A stretch of DNA of 13,742 nt from Puniceicoccales bacterium (GCA_031267435.1 JAIRZB010000009.1:1-13742), one strand, 5' to 3'; shown: positions 1 to 7,169, numbered from the stretch's first letter. A program made the numbers and translations. Notes: generated from the sequence alone by a model not told the origin.

Positions 1-587
1 TGGCTTTGCGCCGGAGGAGGAGGCGGCGGCGGAGGCGGCGGCAGCGGTACCATATTGCTTTGCGACGGAGGAGGAGGCGGCGGCGGAGGCGGCGGCGGAA
101 GCTGCTGCCGCTGTGAAGGAAGCGGCGGAGGCGGCGGCGGAGGCGGCGGAAGCTGCTGCCGCTGAGGAGGAGGAGGAGGAAGCTGTTGCCGCTGCAGTTG
201 CTGCAGCTTCCGCTGCTGCTGCCGCTGTTGTGAAGTAAGCGTTGAATTAGCGCCGGATCTGTTTCGGGTTGATTTCCTTTTAGTGCTTTTATTTTGTCCA
301 TTTGGTTTCAGCAATAACTGACAAACTATTTCTCCTATTCTATTATGATTTTTTCCTATTAGAGCGAGTATTCTAGCGGTCTCATATCTAACCAATTCCG
401 GATCTAAATTGCCCTGTGTTTTTATATAAACTATCTTTGCGATTTCTTTCGCCAAATGCATCATTTCCCTACGGTTAGAGATTCTTTGATCATTGCTAAC
501 GCTTTCCGTTGAAGAAAAATTTTCCGAAAACGCTAAATTGCCAATGAATGACAAGCTCAAACTAATACCTAAGATTTTTTTATACAT
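1..587 (-). CDS. Exported proline/glutamine-rich protein, 3' end outside window
   Basis: The reading frame is open from the ATG at 587 to the window edge (195 codons, no stop). The start MYKKILGISLSLSFIGNLAFS is a typical Sec signal peptide with a plausible cut after A-F-S. AAAGG lies 7-8 bases before the ATG. Residues about 22-105 form a charged, probably helical domain I do not recognise. A basic stretch (STKRKSTRNR) and a Gln/Arg-rich stretch (QQRQQQRKLQQLQRQQ) follow, then three or more blocks of 5-11 prolines separated by QRQQL or SQSN. The layout of signal peptide, helical head and polyproline matches the 698- and 372-residue proteins further along, so a WH2-like motif and acidic tail may lie beyond the window; that is inference. 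It is downstream of the 698-residue gene but separated by a terminator, so it should have its own promoter in 588-840. Confidence 0.85.
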   Translation of the reverse strand, partial: MYKKILGISLSLSFIGNLAFSENFSSTESVSNDQRISNRREMMHLAKEIAKIVYIKTQGNLDPELVRYETARILALIGKNHNRIGEIVCQLLLKPNGQNKSTKRKSTRNRSGANSTLTSQQRQQQRKLQQLQRQQLPPPPPQRQQLPPPPPPPPPLPSQRQQLPPPPPPPPPPPSQSNMVPLPPPPPPPPPPAQS

Positions 588-681
588 AATATTTTCCTTT
601 CGTAATTAAATTCCTTACGAAATTAATTTATAAAAATATTTAAATATTACAAGTTTTTTTTGTGGATTAGATTGCTTGATG

Positions 682-815
682 GTGGAAAATTTTTAATCGA
701 AGTGGAATTTTTTCGATGTGCACATTTTAAAGTGGAATTTTTCCATTCAATTGTGGAATAATTACACAAAAGGTGAAATTTTTTCAGATAATCGATGGAG
801 CGGTGGAATTTTTCC
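682..815. repeat. Six phased GTGGAATTTTT-type motifs in the 588-899 intergenic region
   Basis: GTGGAA (one copy GTGAAA) followed by A/T-rich bases begins at 682, 702, 732, 753, 773 and 803, giving spacings of 20, 30, 21, 20 and 30 bases. These are close to whole turns of B-DNA. Copies at 732 and 803 extend to GTGGAATTTTTCCA, which is nearly palindromic. The block lies upstream of the 1-587 gene and after the terminator of the 900-2996 gene. It could be a row of regulator-binding sites on one DNA face, or a decayed tandem repeat. No protein-like reading frame explains it. Confidence 0.5.
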
Positions 816-843
816 ACGGGTAACAATTTGCGGAAAAAATTCA

Positions 844-877
844 CAAAAAAATCAGTCCGCTGGGTTGCGGACCGATT
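844..877 (-). terminator. Rho-independent terminator of the 698-residue gene
   Basis: On the minus strand an 11-base arm AATCGGTCCGC pairs with GCGGACTGATT (one G-U pair) around a 6-base loop, followed by a T-run of about six bases. It sits 22 bases past the stop. The sequence from the stop to the hairpin is almost the same as that after the 372-residue gene (5996-6050). Confidence 0.85.
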
Positions 878-899
878 GGTTTAATATTTCATCTTCGAT

Positions 900-2996
900 T
901 TACCATGCTGTCGAAGATTTGGATTCTGGCTCATCGGACTCACTCTTTGCCGTAGCTGCACGCACTTTCGCCACTTCGGCAAAAATATCTTGCACAGTCA
1001 ATTGGCTGGGGTCTTTTTCTGGCTGATTCGGCATCGGCGGACGCGGTTTCTTCTTAGGGTCATTCGCATCACCCGAAACCACCTTATTCAATTTAACGCC
1101 CTGTCTAATCAAACCAAAATGATCCAACGGTTGGGCTGCCAACTGAGCGGCTTTTGATTTGGCTTTGATGCCGGCTTGGATGGCGTTGTACAATTTTTGT
1201 CCATCCTCAGATTTTTTATCTAGCCCAGCTGCATTAAATAATGGATTTAGCGCTTTGTCAATGCTCTGACCTGATTTCAATCTTTCAGCGATCGCATTCG
1301 CTATAGCAGCAAATTCCTCTTCGCCAACATTATTGTCGGCAATACGCCTAACCATTGCAACAAGATTTTCGTCCTTTTCTAGCGCTGGCGCTTTCGCATT
1401 AGTCCCCGTTCCCGGAAGAGGAGGCGGAGGCGGCGGCGGAGGCGGAGGAGGAGGCGGCGGAGGAGGCGGCGGAGGCGGCGGCGGTACCCCATTGCTTTGA
1501 GGCGGCGGCGGCGGCAGCGGCGGCGGTACCCCATTGTGTGTTGTTCCATGCGATGCTGTACCCATTACCTGCGCTCCCCTATTTATCGCAGATTCTTCAT
1601 CATCCGAATTGCTTTGATTGCTTTGTATAGACCTCAGGCTAAATGAATTAGGCAGAGGCTGAGTCGGTGATACCAAATTGCTTTGTGGCGGAGGAGGAGG
1701 CGGCGGCAGCGACAGTAATGTCCCAGGATTCGGAGGTGGTGTTCTCGAATTACCATAGCCCGAACTGCCCATACCGGCGGGTTCATTCGATAGCAGAGTT
1801 ATAAATTGCTCAAAGTTCCCATTGTTCAACCACTCCATACGGTCGTGCGATAGCAGATTGAGAACCCTTAGAAGATTATCATTGTCAAATTTTTCTAACA
1901 GAGCTAACAATTTAGCAATTTTGTCGTCGCTCAACTTGCTGCTTATATTGCTATGCAGCAGATTGATCAATTGATTAAGTTTATCACTATCAATCCCGCT
2001 TATGGCGCTTGCAGTAGGAGACGGTGCTAATGGCTCAGCTCTACTCTCCCAACTACTTCTTTGTCCATAGGACGGTGATTGCGGTGGTACCTGATCACCA
2101 TTGTCAACTGTTAGGCCCCAGGGTCTCTTAGGGGTCGTATTTTCAGGAAAGAAGTCTACAAGATAATTTAATCCGTTTTGTTGCGCCACCACTTTATTGG
2201 GATTAAACTCCGCCGATCTGGTTGGACTCACTGCTGGTCTACTACTCACTGCTGGACCACTCGCCCAATGATTGGCTGAGCGGGTTGGCTGCACTGTGGG
2301 ACTATTCGGCTGGTCGAAACCTTCATTGTTCTCATGTCTACTCACACTCTTTGGCTTCTTGTTGCTTGGAGAACGTAACTCACTGGGAGCAGTGTAAGGG
2401 ACATCGCGGCTATAATCCTCGTGGTCAAAACGAGGTTGATACGATATGGTGGGACTAATGATCTCAGGGGCCCATCTTTCCGATGATCCATAGGCCGCTT
2501 GATCCGGTGGTGTATAATTCCTAACATCCGGTGGTGTATAATTCCTAACATTTGAAACTGTTCTTTCGGAAGATCGACCACTATTGTACATCTGTGGCGG
2601 TACGTATTCCTCGGACGCAGGCCTAGGATTCGCTTGACCCGATTGACGATTGCTTTTGACAATGTTAATCCGGGTTCCAGGCTTCTGTGCCTGGTCTTGC
2701 AACGGCGGCCGATTCCCCAGGTTTCTAGGCTGTGCCTGATTTTGCAACGGCGACCGATTCCCTAGGTTTCTAGGCTGTGCCTGATTTTGCAACGGCGGCC
2801 GATTCCTTGGAACAGCATTATTGGTGTTCCTCAGATTATTCCTTGGTTCTGATCCAGTTCGACTGGGCAACCTACTCTGAAAAGGCAGTTGATTGTAAGC
2901 CTCACCATGGTGAAGTTTAGGCACAAAGCTTGCTTGCGCATCAACGGCAAACAACATCGACAACGATATTATTTTACATATTTCTTTTACTTCCAT
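900..2996 (-). CDS. Exported WASP-like protein: 22-proline run, WH2-like motif, acidic tail ending in Trp
   Basis: I take the ATG at 2996 (698 residues) rather than the upstream ATG at 3041, because AAGGA lies 7 bases before it and it begins a signal peptide (MEVKEICKIISLSMLFAVDAQA). Residues 40-330 are low-complexity Pro/Asn/Ser/Arg-rich with short repeats. Residues about 330-405 look like leucine-rich helices. Short proline blocks lead to a 22-proline run (505-526), then a helical region (about 535-620). LIRQGVKLNKV (629-639) fits the WH2 actin-monomer-binding consensus. IFAEVAKVRAATAK (671-684) resembles the connector helix of Arp2/3 activators, and ESDEPESKSSTAW ends the protein at Trp698. 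In known activators (N-WASP, Rickettsia RickA) this order binds profilin, actin and Arp2/3. The function is inferred by analogy; the acidic tail is weaker than in N-WASP. No membrane anchor or autotransporter barrel is seen. Confidence 0.9.
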   Translation of the reverse strand: MEVKEICKIISLSMLFAVDAQASFVPKLHHGEAYNQLPFQSRLPSRTGSEPRNNLRNTNNAVPRNRPPLQNQAQPRNLGNRSPLQNQAQPRNLGNRPPLQDQAQKPGTRINIVKSNRQSGQANPRPASEEYVPPQMYNSGRSSERTVSNVRNYTPPDVRNYTPPDQAAYGSSERWAPEIISPTISYQPRFDHEDYSRDVPYTAPSELRSPSNKKPKSVSRHENNEGFDQPNSPTVQPTRSANHWASGPAVSSRPAVSPTRSAEFNPNKVVAQQNGLNYLVDFFPENTTPKRPWGLTVDNGDQVPPQSPSYGQRSSWESRAEPLAPSPTASAISGIDSDKLNQLINLLHSNISSKLSDDKIAKLLALLEKFDNDNLLRVLNLLSHDRMEWLNNGNFEQFITLLSNEPAGMGSSGYGNSRTPPPNPGTLLSLPPPPPPPQSNLVSPTQPLPNSFSLRSIQSNQSNSDDEESAINRGAQVMGTASHGTTHNGVPPPLPPPPPQSNGVPPPPPPPPPPPPPPPPPPPPPPLPGTGTNAKAPALEKDENLVAMVRRIADNNVGEEEFAAIANAIAERLKSGQSIDKALNPLFNAAGLDKKSEDGQKLYNAIQAGIKAKSKAAQLAAQPLDHFGLIRQGVKLNKVVSGDANDPKKKPRPPMPNQPEKDPSQLTVQDIFAEVAKVRAATAKSESDEPESKSSTAW
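2503..2550. repeat. 24-bp tandem repeat (two copies) inside the 698-residue gene
   Basis: Two adjacent copies of a 24-base unit encode VRNYTPPD twice. A second internal duplication at about 2692-2815 encodes LQNQAQPRNLGNR-type units (two good copies and a third diverged one). Both change length without breaking the frame. Confidence 0.8.
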
Positions 2997-3454
2997 AAAC
3001 ACATCCTTGAAAAAATTATTAAATACATTCTCGCATTCCATATTTCATGTAATATCAAACCTGGAATACAAAAACTTCGGATCATTGCTCCTTAGTAATA
3101 ATGGCCATTATTTGGAGACATATCGAACAATCCAATTTTCTTCGATTGAATCATTCCATACATCTAATCCTAGGGCGAGCTAAACGGTATAAAAAGAATA
3201 ATCAATGTAAAGAATTATTTTATTTTTCTAAAAAAATAAAGCAAAAAATTGAGACAGACCTATATTTGTGGTTCTAAGATCTCAGTATTTTAGCTATCGT
3301 ATGTGATGCATGCAATGTGCACACTTTCTGGAAACTATTCGACGATTATAATAATCATGCAAAAATTATGGGACAGTATTAGTCTTTCTTTGATTCAGTT
3401 TGTTAGGTGCCTGGGCATGGACCAACCACCATTGCGGTAGCAATCCCAACCATA
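2997..3454. other. Intergenic region with a palindrome and a decayed promoter-like block
   Basis: I see no convincing gene. A perfect 16-base palindrome AATAATGGCCATTATT lies at 3097-3112, upstream of the 698-residue gene, and could be an operator. At 3206-3245 (minus strand) TTTACA next to a T/A-rich block matches the -35 neighbourhood found upstream of the 379- and 248-residue genes, but the -10 is poor (TACCGT at spacing 16, TATACC at 14), so this may be a decayed copy. Downstream of the 379-residue gene there are only weak hairpins (ATTGC-TACC-GCAAT near 3430-3445) without a T-run; no clear terminator is seen. Confidence 0.45.
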
Positions 3455-4594
3455 TTATTCGTTAGCAAACCATTCGGATGGCAAATCAAAGTCTTCAAAT
3501 AAATCATCGGCTAACTCGGGTAAAAAATCAAACTGCGCAATGTCAAATTGATTGGGTGAAGATTGATCGAAGTTTGTTTCCAGAGTTCTTTCTTCCTGAG
3601 CATATGGAAGGGGCAACTGTTGGCCGGTTTGTCCAATTTGTTTCGATTCCTCCCGCAATTCTTCCATGTCCCTTTCAATTTTTTCCGTAGTCCAATGGCT
3701 CGGTCGAATATCACCGGAAAAACTTTGGGTGCTCCCCAATGCTTCGCTGCCATTTCCTGTCCCTATCCCGTTTCCCGAAGATCGTCCATGGTTCGGTCGA
3801 ATATCACCGGAAAAACTTTGGGTATTGCCCAATGCTTCGCTGCCATTTCCTGTCCCTATATTTTTATGTATCTTACGGCTTTTTCCCGAAGACCGTCCAT
3901 GGTTCGGTCGAATATCACCGGAAAAACTTTGGGTATTACCCAATGCTTCGCTGCCATTTCCTGTCCCTATCCCGTTTCCCGAAGATTGTCCATGGCTCGA
4001 CCGAATACCGCCGGAAAAACTTTGGGTATTACCCAATGCTTCGCTGCCATTTCCTGTCCCTATATTTTTATATATCTTATGGCTCTTTCCCGAAGACCGT
4101 CCATGGCTCGACCGAATACCGCCGGAAAAACTTTGGGTATTACCCAATGCTTCGATACCATTTCCTGTCCCTATATTTTTATATATCTTACGGCTCTTTC
4201 CCGAAGATCGTCCATGGTTCGACAAAATACCGCCGGAAAAACTTTGGGTATTGCCCAATGCTTCGCTGCCATTTCCTGTCCCTATATTTTTATATATCTT
4301 ACGGCTTTTTCCCGAAGACCGTCCATGGTTCGACAAAATATCGCCGGAAAAACTTTGGGTGCTTCCCAATGCTTCGCTACCATTTCCTGTCCCTATATTT
4401 TTATATATCTTACGACTCTTTTTTGAAATTTGGCCTTTACTAGAACTTCTTACAACATGATTTCTAGGAGATTGAAACATATTCATTGGTTGAGTGTGCC
4501 ACATAGAATTATTATTTTCGTACGATACCGCACCGTCACATACCCATCCAGCATACAACAATGGTAATAATATTATTCTATGCGCATTTCCCAT
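3455..4594 (-). CDS. Exported repeat protein, seven 31/37-residue repeats and an acidic aromatic tail
   Basis: The ATG at 4594 follows AAGGA by 8 bases. MGNAHRIILLPLLYAGWVCDGAVS is a signal peptide (likely cut A-V-S/Y) of the same family as the 248- and 372-residue proteins. Residues 59-301 are seven repeats. Five are full (37 residues, starting KSRKIYKN), and repeats 5 and 7 lack the basic start and begin NGIGTGNG. All contain IGTGNGSEALG-TQSFSG with little variation. A charged helix (about 302-320) follows, then a tail (342-379) rich in D, E and F: FDFLPELADDLF, EDFDLPSEWF. Such tails occur in eukaryotic acidic activation domains and, with the Trp, in Arp2/3-binding motifs. Repeats plus an acidic tail recall TAL effectors in layout only; repeat sequence and length differ. 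Function unknown; a host-directed role is inference. Confidence 0.88.
   Translation of the reverse strand: MGNAHRIILLPLLYAGWVCDGAVSYENNNSMWHTQPMNMFQSPRNHVVRSSSKGQISKKSRKIYKNIGTGNGSEALGSTQSFSGDILSNHGRSSGKSRKIYKNIGTGNGSEALGNTQSFSGGILSNHGRSSGKSRKIYKNIGTGNGIEALGNTQSFSGGIRSSHGRSSGKSHKIYKNIGTGNGSEALGNTQSFSGGIRSSHGQSSGNGIGTGNGSEALGNTQSFSGDIRPNHGRSSGKSRKIHKNIGTGNGSEALGNTQSFSGDIRPNHGRSSGNGIGTGNGSEALGSTQSFSGDIRPSHWTTEKIERDMEELREESKQIGQTGQQLPLPYAQEERTLETNFDQSSPNQFDIAQFDFLPELADDLFEDFDLPSEWFANE
3692..4420. repeat. Coding tandem repeat, 111-bp unit with two 93-bp variants, seven copies
   Basis: Seven direct repeats encode residues 59-301 of the 379-residue protein. Five units are 111 bp or close to it, and copies 5 and 7 are 93-bp variants lacking the same 18 bp, which suggests that a full/short pair was duplicated as a block. 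Near-identical DNA between copies indicates recent expansion or gene conversion. The long open frames on the opposite strand are by-products of this periodicity. Confidence 0.92.
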
Positions 4595-4648
4595 ATTTTT
4601 ATTCCTTGTAAAGTTAATCGATATTTTTTTAAATCACTGAACGCTTTT

Positions 4649-4676
4649 ATGCTATGCATATTTTACTTTTTGTAAA
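4649..4676 (-). promoter_or_regulatory. Promoter of the 379-residue gene
   Basis: TTTACA (4671-4676) and TAGCAT (4649-4654) are separated by 16 bases on the minus strand, with the -10 ending about 54 bases before the start codon. The same elements and spacing precede the 248- and 372-residue genes. Confidence 0.65.
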
Positions 4677-4692
4677 GTTTTTCATTTTTTCT

Positions 4693-4724
4693 AAAAAAAC
4701 AAAACGGGAGCCTGAAAAGCCCCC
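4693..4724 (-). terminator. Terminator of the 248-residue gene
   Basis: On the minus strand GGGGGC pairs with GCTCCC (one G-U pair) around a 7-base loop, followed by GTTTTGTTTTTTT. It separates the 248-residue gene from the promoter of the 379-residue gene just beyond. Confidence 0.75.
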
Positions 4725-4778
4725 ATTTGTCATAGGTCGATAGCGCCCTATTCTTTTCTCTGCGGCTTGTTCTTTTTC

Positions 4779-5525
4779 CTACCGTGCTTGTCCCTCCTGA
4801 GGCATTGGCATTTCTCGAGTCTTGGCTTCTAACGTAACTATCCTTTTTTCAAAACTTTCCAGCTGTTTTTTTGCATTATCGACCAGAATTTCCAATTCTC
4901 CTACTTTTGGTTCCATATTTTTCTTTGCATTGCTTTTCTGCGATCTCCTTTTCTTTGGTTTATCTTTTTGCGATCTTCTTTGCTTTGGCTTATTCTTAGT
5001 CGATTTGCTTTGATTTTTCTTGCTCTTAGTCGATTTGCCTTGATTTTTCTTGCCCTTAGTCGATTTCTCTTTCGATTGGGACTTAGTCGCTGTCTTTGCG
5101 GCTAGTTTGGTATCAACCTTACCTTTTTTTGGCTTATCCTTAGTTGATTCTTCCTTTTTTTGCTTGCTCGTAGTTTGTTTTTGATTTGCTTTGGCTCCGG
5201 TCGATTTATCTTGAGTTTGCTTGTCCTTAGATGAACTTCGAGTGCCATTTTTCGGCGTTTTTACAGGTTCAGAGCTGGGCAAAACATTTCCTTTGTCGTC
5301 GGCACCTTTTTTAGACGGCTGCGCGTTTCCTGGAACCGGGCTGCTGGGCCCAGAGCTGGGTAAAACATTTCCTTCGTCGTCGGCACCTTTTTTAGATGGC
5401 TGCGCGTTTCCTGGAACCGGGTTATTTCCTGGAATCGGGTTGTTTCCTCCATACGACATCGCACCATCATATGCCAATCCAACACATAACAGCGAGAACA
5501 ATATCATTTTATGTACATTTTCCAT
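4779..5525 (-). CDS. Exported lysine-rich histone-H1-like protein with C-terminal coiled coil
   Basis: The ATG at 5525 follows AAGGA by 7 bases. MENVHKMILFSLLCVGLAYDGAMS is a signal peptide (A-M-S/Y cut). Residues about 33-86 hold a 27-residue unit repeated twice (PVPGNAQPSKKGADD core). From about 90 to 205 the protein is almost all K, S, T, Q, N and D, ending in 10-residue units such as KSTKGKKNQG, KSTKSKKNQS and RRSQKDKPKK. Residues 205-240 (VGELEILVDNAKKQL...) form a probable short coiled coil. Such tails bind nucleic acids in histone H1 and bacterial H1-like proteins, but a signal peptide makes a role on the bacterial chromosome unlikely. Binding of host DNA, RNA or acidic surfaces is possible; nothing in the sequence decides it. 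It has its own promoter and terminator. Confidence 0.85.
   Translation of the reverse strand: MENVHKMILFSLLCVGLAYDGAMSYGGNNPIPGNNPVPGNAQPSKKGADDEGNVLPSSGPSSPVPGNAQPSKKGADDKGNVLPSSEPVKTPKNGTRSSSKDKQTQDKSTGAKANQKQTTSKQKKEESTKDKPKKGKVDTKLAAKTATKSQSKEKSTKGKKNQGKSTKSKKNQSKSTKNKPKQRRSQKDKPKKRRSQKSNAKKNMEPKVGELEILVDNAKKQLESFEKRIVTLEAKTREMPMPQEGQAR
4940..5075. repeat. Degenerate 30-bp repeat coding for Lys/Ser-rich decapeptides
   Basis: About five units of 30 bp encode decapeptides of the form (K/R)(S/R)(T/S)(K/Q)xKxxx(K/Q) in the 248-residue protein. The copies have diverged; boundaries are approximate. Confidence 0.7.
5271..5422. repeat. 81-bp tandem duplication in the 248-residue gene
   Basis: Two near-identical copies begin at 5271 and 5352, encoding PVPGNAQPSKKGADD(E/K)GNVLPSS twice. 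The few differences are single bases, which indicates a recent duplication. Confidence 0.88.
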
Positions 5526-5581
5526 ACTTTCATCCTTCGTAAATTAATTGGTGTTTTTTTGGGAACTACCAAATTCATTTC

Positions 5582-5609
5582 ATGCTATTCATATTTTATT
5601 TTTTGTAAA
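5582..5609 (-). promoter_or_regulatory. Promoter of the 248-residue gene
   Basis: TTTACA (5604-5609), a 16-base spacer and TAGCAT (5582-5587) on the minus strand, with the -10 ending about 56 bases before the start. The surrounding 28 bases closely match the promoter of the 379-residue gene. Confidence 0.65.
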
Positions 5610-5696
5610 GTTTTTATTTTTTTTCTCAAAAAAAATAAAACGCAGTCCTAAAAAACCATTGCCTACCGCAGGTCCCCACGACTATTATTCTATGGC

Positions 5697-5868
5697 TCAC
5701 ACGCCAACTATTTCCATTGTAACGAAATTTCGTTGTGCAATTGCTTCCTGGGTTCTAATTGCAGATTGCAACCATTTTTCGTCAATGAATCGATACACTC
5801 ATCTTCCATCGAGCACCTCGGTTTTTAAAGGTTTTTTGAAATAAATTTTCCGAATCCTCCTTCACCAT
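5697..5868 (-). pseudogene. Possible decayed gene remnant
   Basis: Two short overlapping frames look protein-like. One (5868-5782) reads MVKEDSENLFQKTFKN then RGARWKMSVSIH and stops. The other (5798-5697) reads YRFIDEKWLQSAIRTQEAI and on to EIVGV before its stop. Joining them needs a frameshift near 5790-5800. They could be the remains of a gene between the 372- and 248-residue genes, or chance. No family is recognised. The rest of 5610-5995 holds nothing I can support. Confidence 0.25.
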
Positions 5869-5995
5869 TGCTAGCCTCTTGCATTTTTTAGGACCATGTG
5901 TGAAAGGTCATTGCCACTCGCTAATGTATTTTTTTCAATGATTGGCAAACGATTTAGTGGCCATTTTCCAAATTTTTTTGACAGAAATTATTTCG

Positions 5996-6028
5996 CAAAA
6001 AATCAGCCCGTAAAATTACGGGCCGATT
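5996..6028 (-). terminator. Terminator of the 372-residue gene
   Basis: On the minus strand AATCGGCCCGTAA pairs with TTACGGGCTGATT (one G-U pair), followed by a T-run. From stop codon to hairpin it matches the trailer of the 698-residue gene except inside the stem and loop, where both arms have changed together. Confidence 0.85.
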
Positions 6029-6050
6029 GGTTTAATATTTCATCTTTGAT

Positions 6051-7169
6051 TTACCATTCCGATTTTGCGCTTTCCGACTCATTGGATCCCGCTTCATTGG
6101 ATCCCGCCCCATTGGATCCCGCTTCATTATCATCACTATCTGGTTTCGTATCTTTACGCACGGCCTTAAGTGCATTGAATAGAGAATTACCAGTAACTCC
6201 TTGCTCTTTTGGCGGCAACGCCACTTTTCTCAACTTTGGCATATTGTCGGGACTAAGATTACTAAGATCAAACCCGGAGCCATTTCTAGATGCCGGCGGC
6301 GGCGGCGGAGGCGGAGGAGGAGGCGGCGGAGGAGGCGGCGGCGGCGGCGGTATTAATGCGTCGCTTCCCAATTCCGGCTGCGGCTGTGATGGCATAGCGA
6401 AATGCCCCGTAGGACCAGTTGAGCTGCTCCTAGATATCGGCTGCTGCGATTGAGGTTGAACTTTTCTCAACTGTGGCATATTGTCGGGACTAAAATTCCT
6501 AGTATCAAACCCGGAACCACTTCTAGATGCCGGAGGAGGCGGCGGCGGCGGAGGAGGAGGCGGTGGCGGCGGCGGAGGAGGCGGCGGCGGCGGCGGTATT
6601 AATGCGTCGCTTCCGAATCCCGGCTGCTGCGGCTGTGGAGGCATAGTGTACGTCGGACCAGTTGAGTTGCTCCTAGATACCGGAGGAAGAGGCGGCGGTG
6701 ACTGCACAATGGAACGCGTCCCAAGATTAAATAAACTGCTCCTAGATACGTCAGAAGGACGCGGCGTTACTTTACCGCTTTCTAATTTCTGTTGTTGCGA
6801 TGGCTTCTCCGCATCTACTTTTAATCTTTTCCGCGAATCTAAAATCGCCAAAAACGCTTTATACACTCCCAGCGCTTCCCGAGCATGTGGCCCCTTCCTC
6901 CATGCACGACCATACAAACTTTGCATACAAGCATGGAGAGCTTTCAAATCTCTCTTTCGAGTGGATGGATCTGGTGATTGTTTCCCAGCCAAATGTTGAC
7001 GCGATAGCCATGCAGATCGGTTGGGGACTGCTTTTTTACTATCCACCGATCGTCTCGGCGACCTACCATCCTGAGTATAATTGCCAGGATTTCCACCCAC
7101 CATCATTCCATCATGTGTCCATCCGAGACACAACAATGACAACGATATTATTCTATGTACATTTTTCAT
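6051..7169 (-). CDS. Exported WASP-like protein: two polyproline/WH2-like modules, connector helix, acidic tail ending in Trp
   Basis: I choose the ATG at 7169 (372 residues): AAGG lies 7 bases before it, and it starts the shared signal peptide (MKNVHRIISLSLLCLGW). The ATGs at 7175 and 7211 fit less well. Residues 70-115 form a basic helical domain of unknown kind. Two 81-residue modules follow (165-245 and 246-320), each with SRS-STGP, GSDALI, a proline run (22 at 192-213; 19 at 274-292), and FDxxNxSPDNMPxLRKV. The LRKV end resembles the second half of a WH2 motif, although the usual LxxIRxG core is not intact. SLFNALKAVRK (329-339) resembles the connector helix of Arp2/3 activators, and the acidic tail 344-372 ends ESESAKSEW. 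The order P-W-P-W-C-A matches N-WASP-type nucleation promoters. Actin or Arp2/3 activity is inferred. Confidence 0.9.
   Translation of the reverse strand: MKNVHRIISLSLLCLGWTHDGMMVGGNPGNYTQDGRSPRRSVDSKKAVPNRSAWLSRQHLAGKQSPDPSTRKRDLKALHACMQSLYGRAWRKGPHAREALGVYKAFLAILDSRKRLKVDAEKPSQQQKLESGKVTPRPSDVSRSSLFNLGTRSIVQSPPPLPPVSRSNSTGPTYTMPPQPQQPGFGSDALIPPPPPPPPPPPPPPPPPPPPPPASRSGSGFDTRNFSPDNMPQLRKVQPQSQQPISRSSSTGPTGHFAMPSQPQPELGSDALIPPPPPPPPPPPPPPPPPPPASRNGSGFDLSNLSPDNMPKLRKVALPPKEQGVTGNSLFNALKAVRKDTKPDSDDNEAGSNGAGSNEAGSNESESAKSEW
6222..6677. repeat. 243-bp tandem duplication: polyproline plus WH2-like module
   Basis: Two in-frame copies start at 6677 and 6434 (minus strand) and differ mainly in proline count (22 versus 19) and a few residues. 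The proline runs use mixed CCG and CCT with rare CCA codons, so they are not pure trinucleotide repeats. Near the 3' end, a 15-base unit beginning GGATCCCGC is present three times at 6082-6126 and encodes the (N)EAGS tail repeats. Confidence 0.9.

Noticed and set aside
900..1420. Formin FH1-FH2 architecture after the 22-proline run
   Set aside because: The region after the prolines is only about 170 residues, far too short for an FH2 domain; the WH2-like motif explains it better.
1400..1560. Glycine-rich plus-strand reading frames opposite the proline runs (also near 6290-6600 and 9580-9640)
   Set aside because: They are the mirror of the CCG/CCT proline codons; the minus-strand frames have ribosome binding sites, signal peptides and terminators.
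3692..4420. CRISPR-like array
   Set aside because: Units are 93-111 bp, are conserved over their full length and encode protein; there are no unique spacers.
3563..4460. Three long plus-strand ORFs with regular repeats
   Set aside because: A repeat unit length divisible by three keeps several frames open; only the minus-strand frame has a ribosome binding site, promoter and signal peptide.
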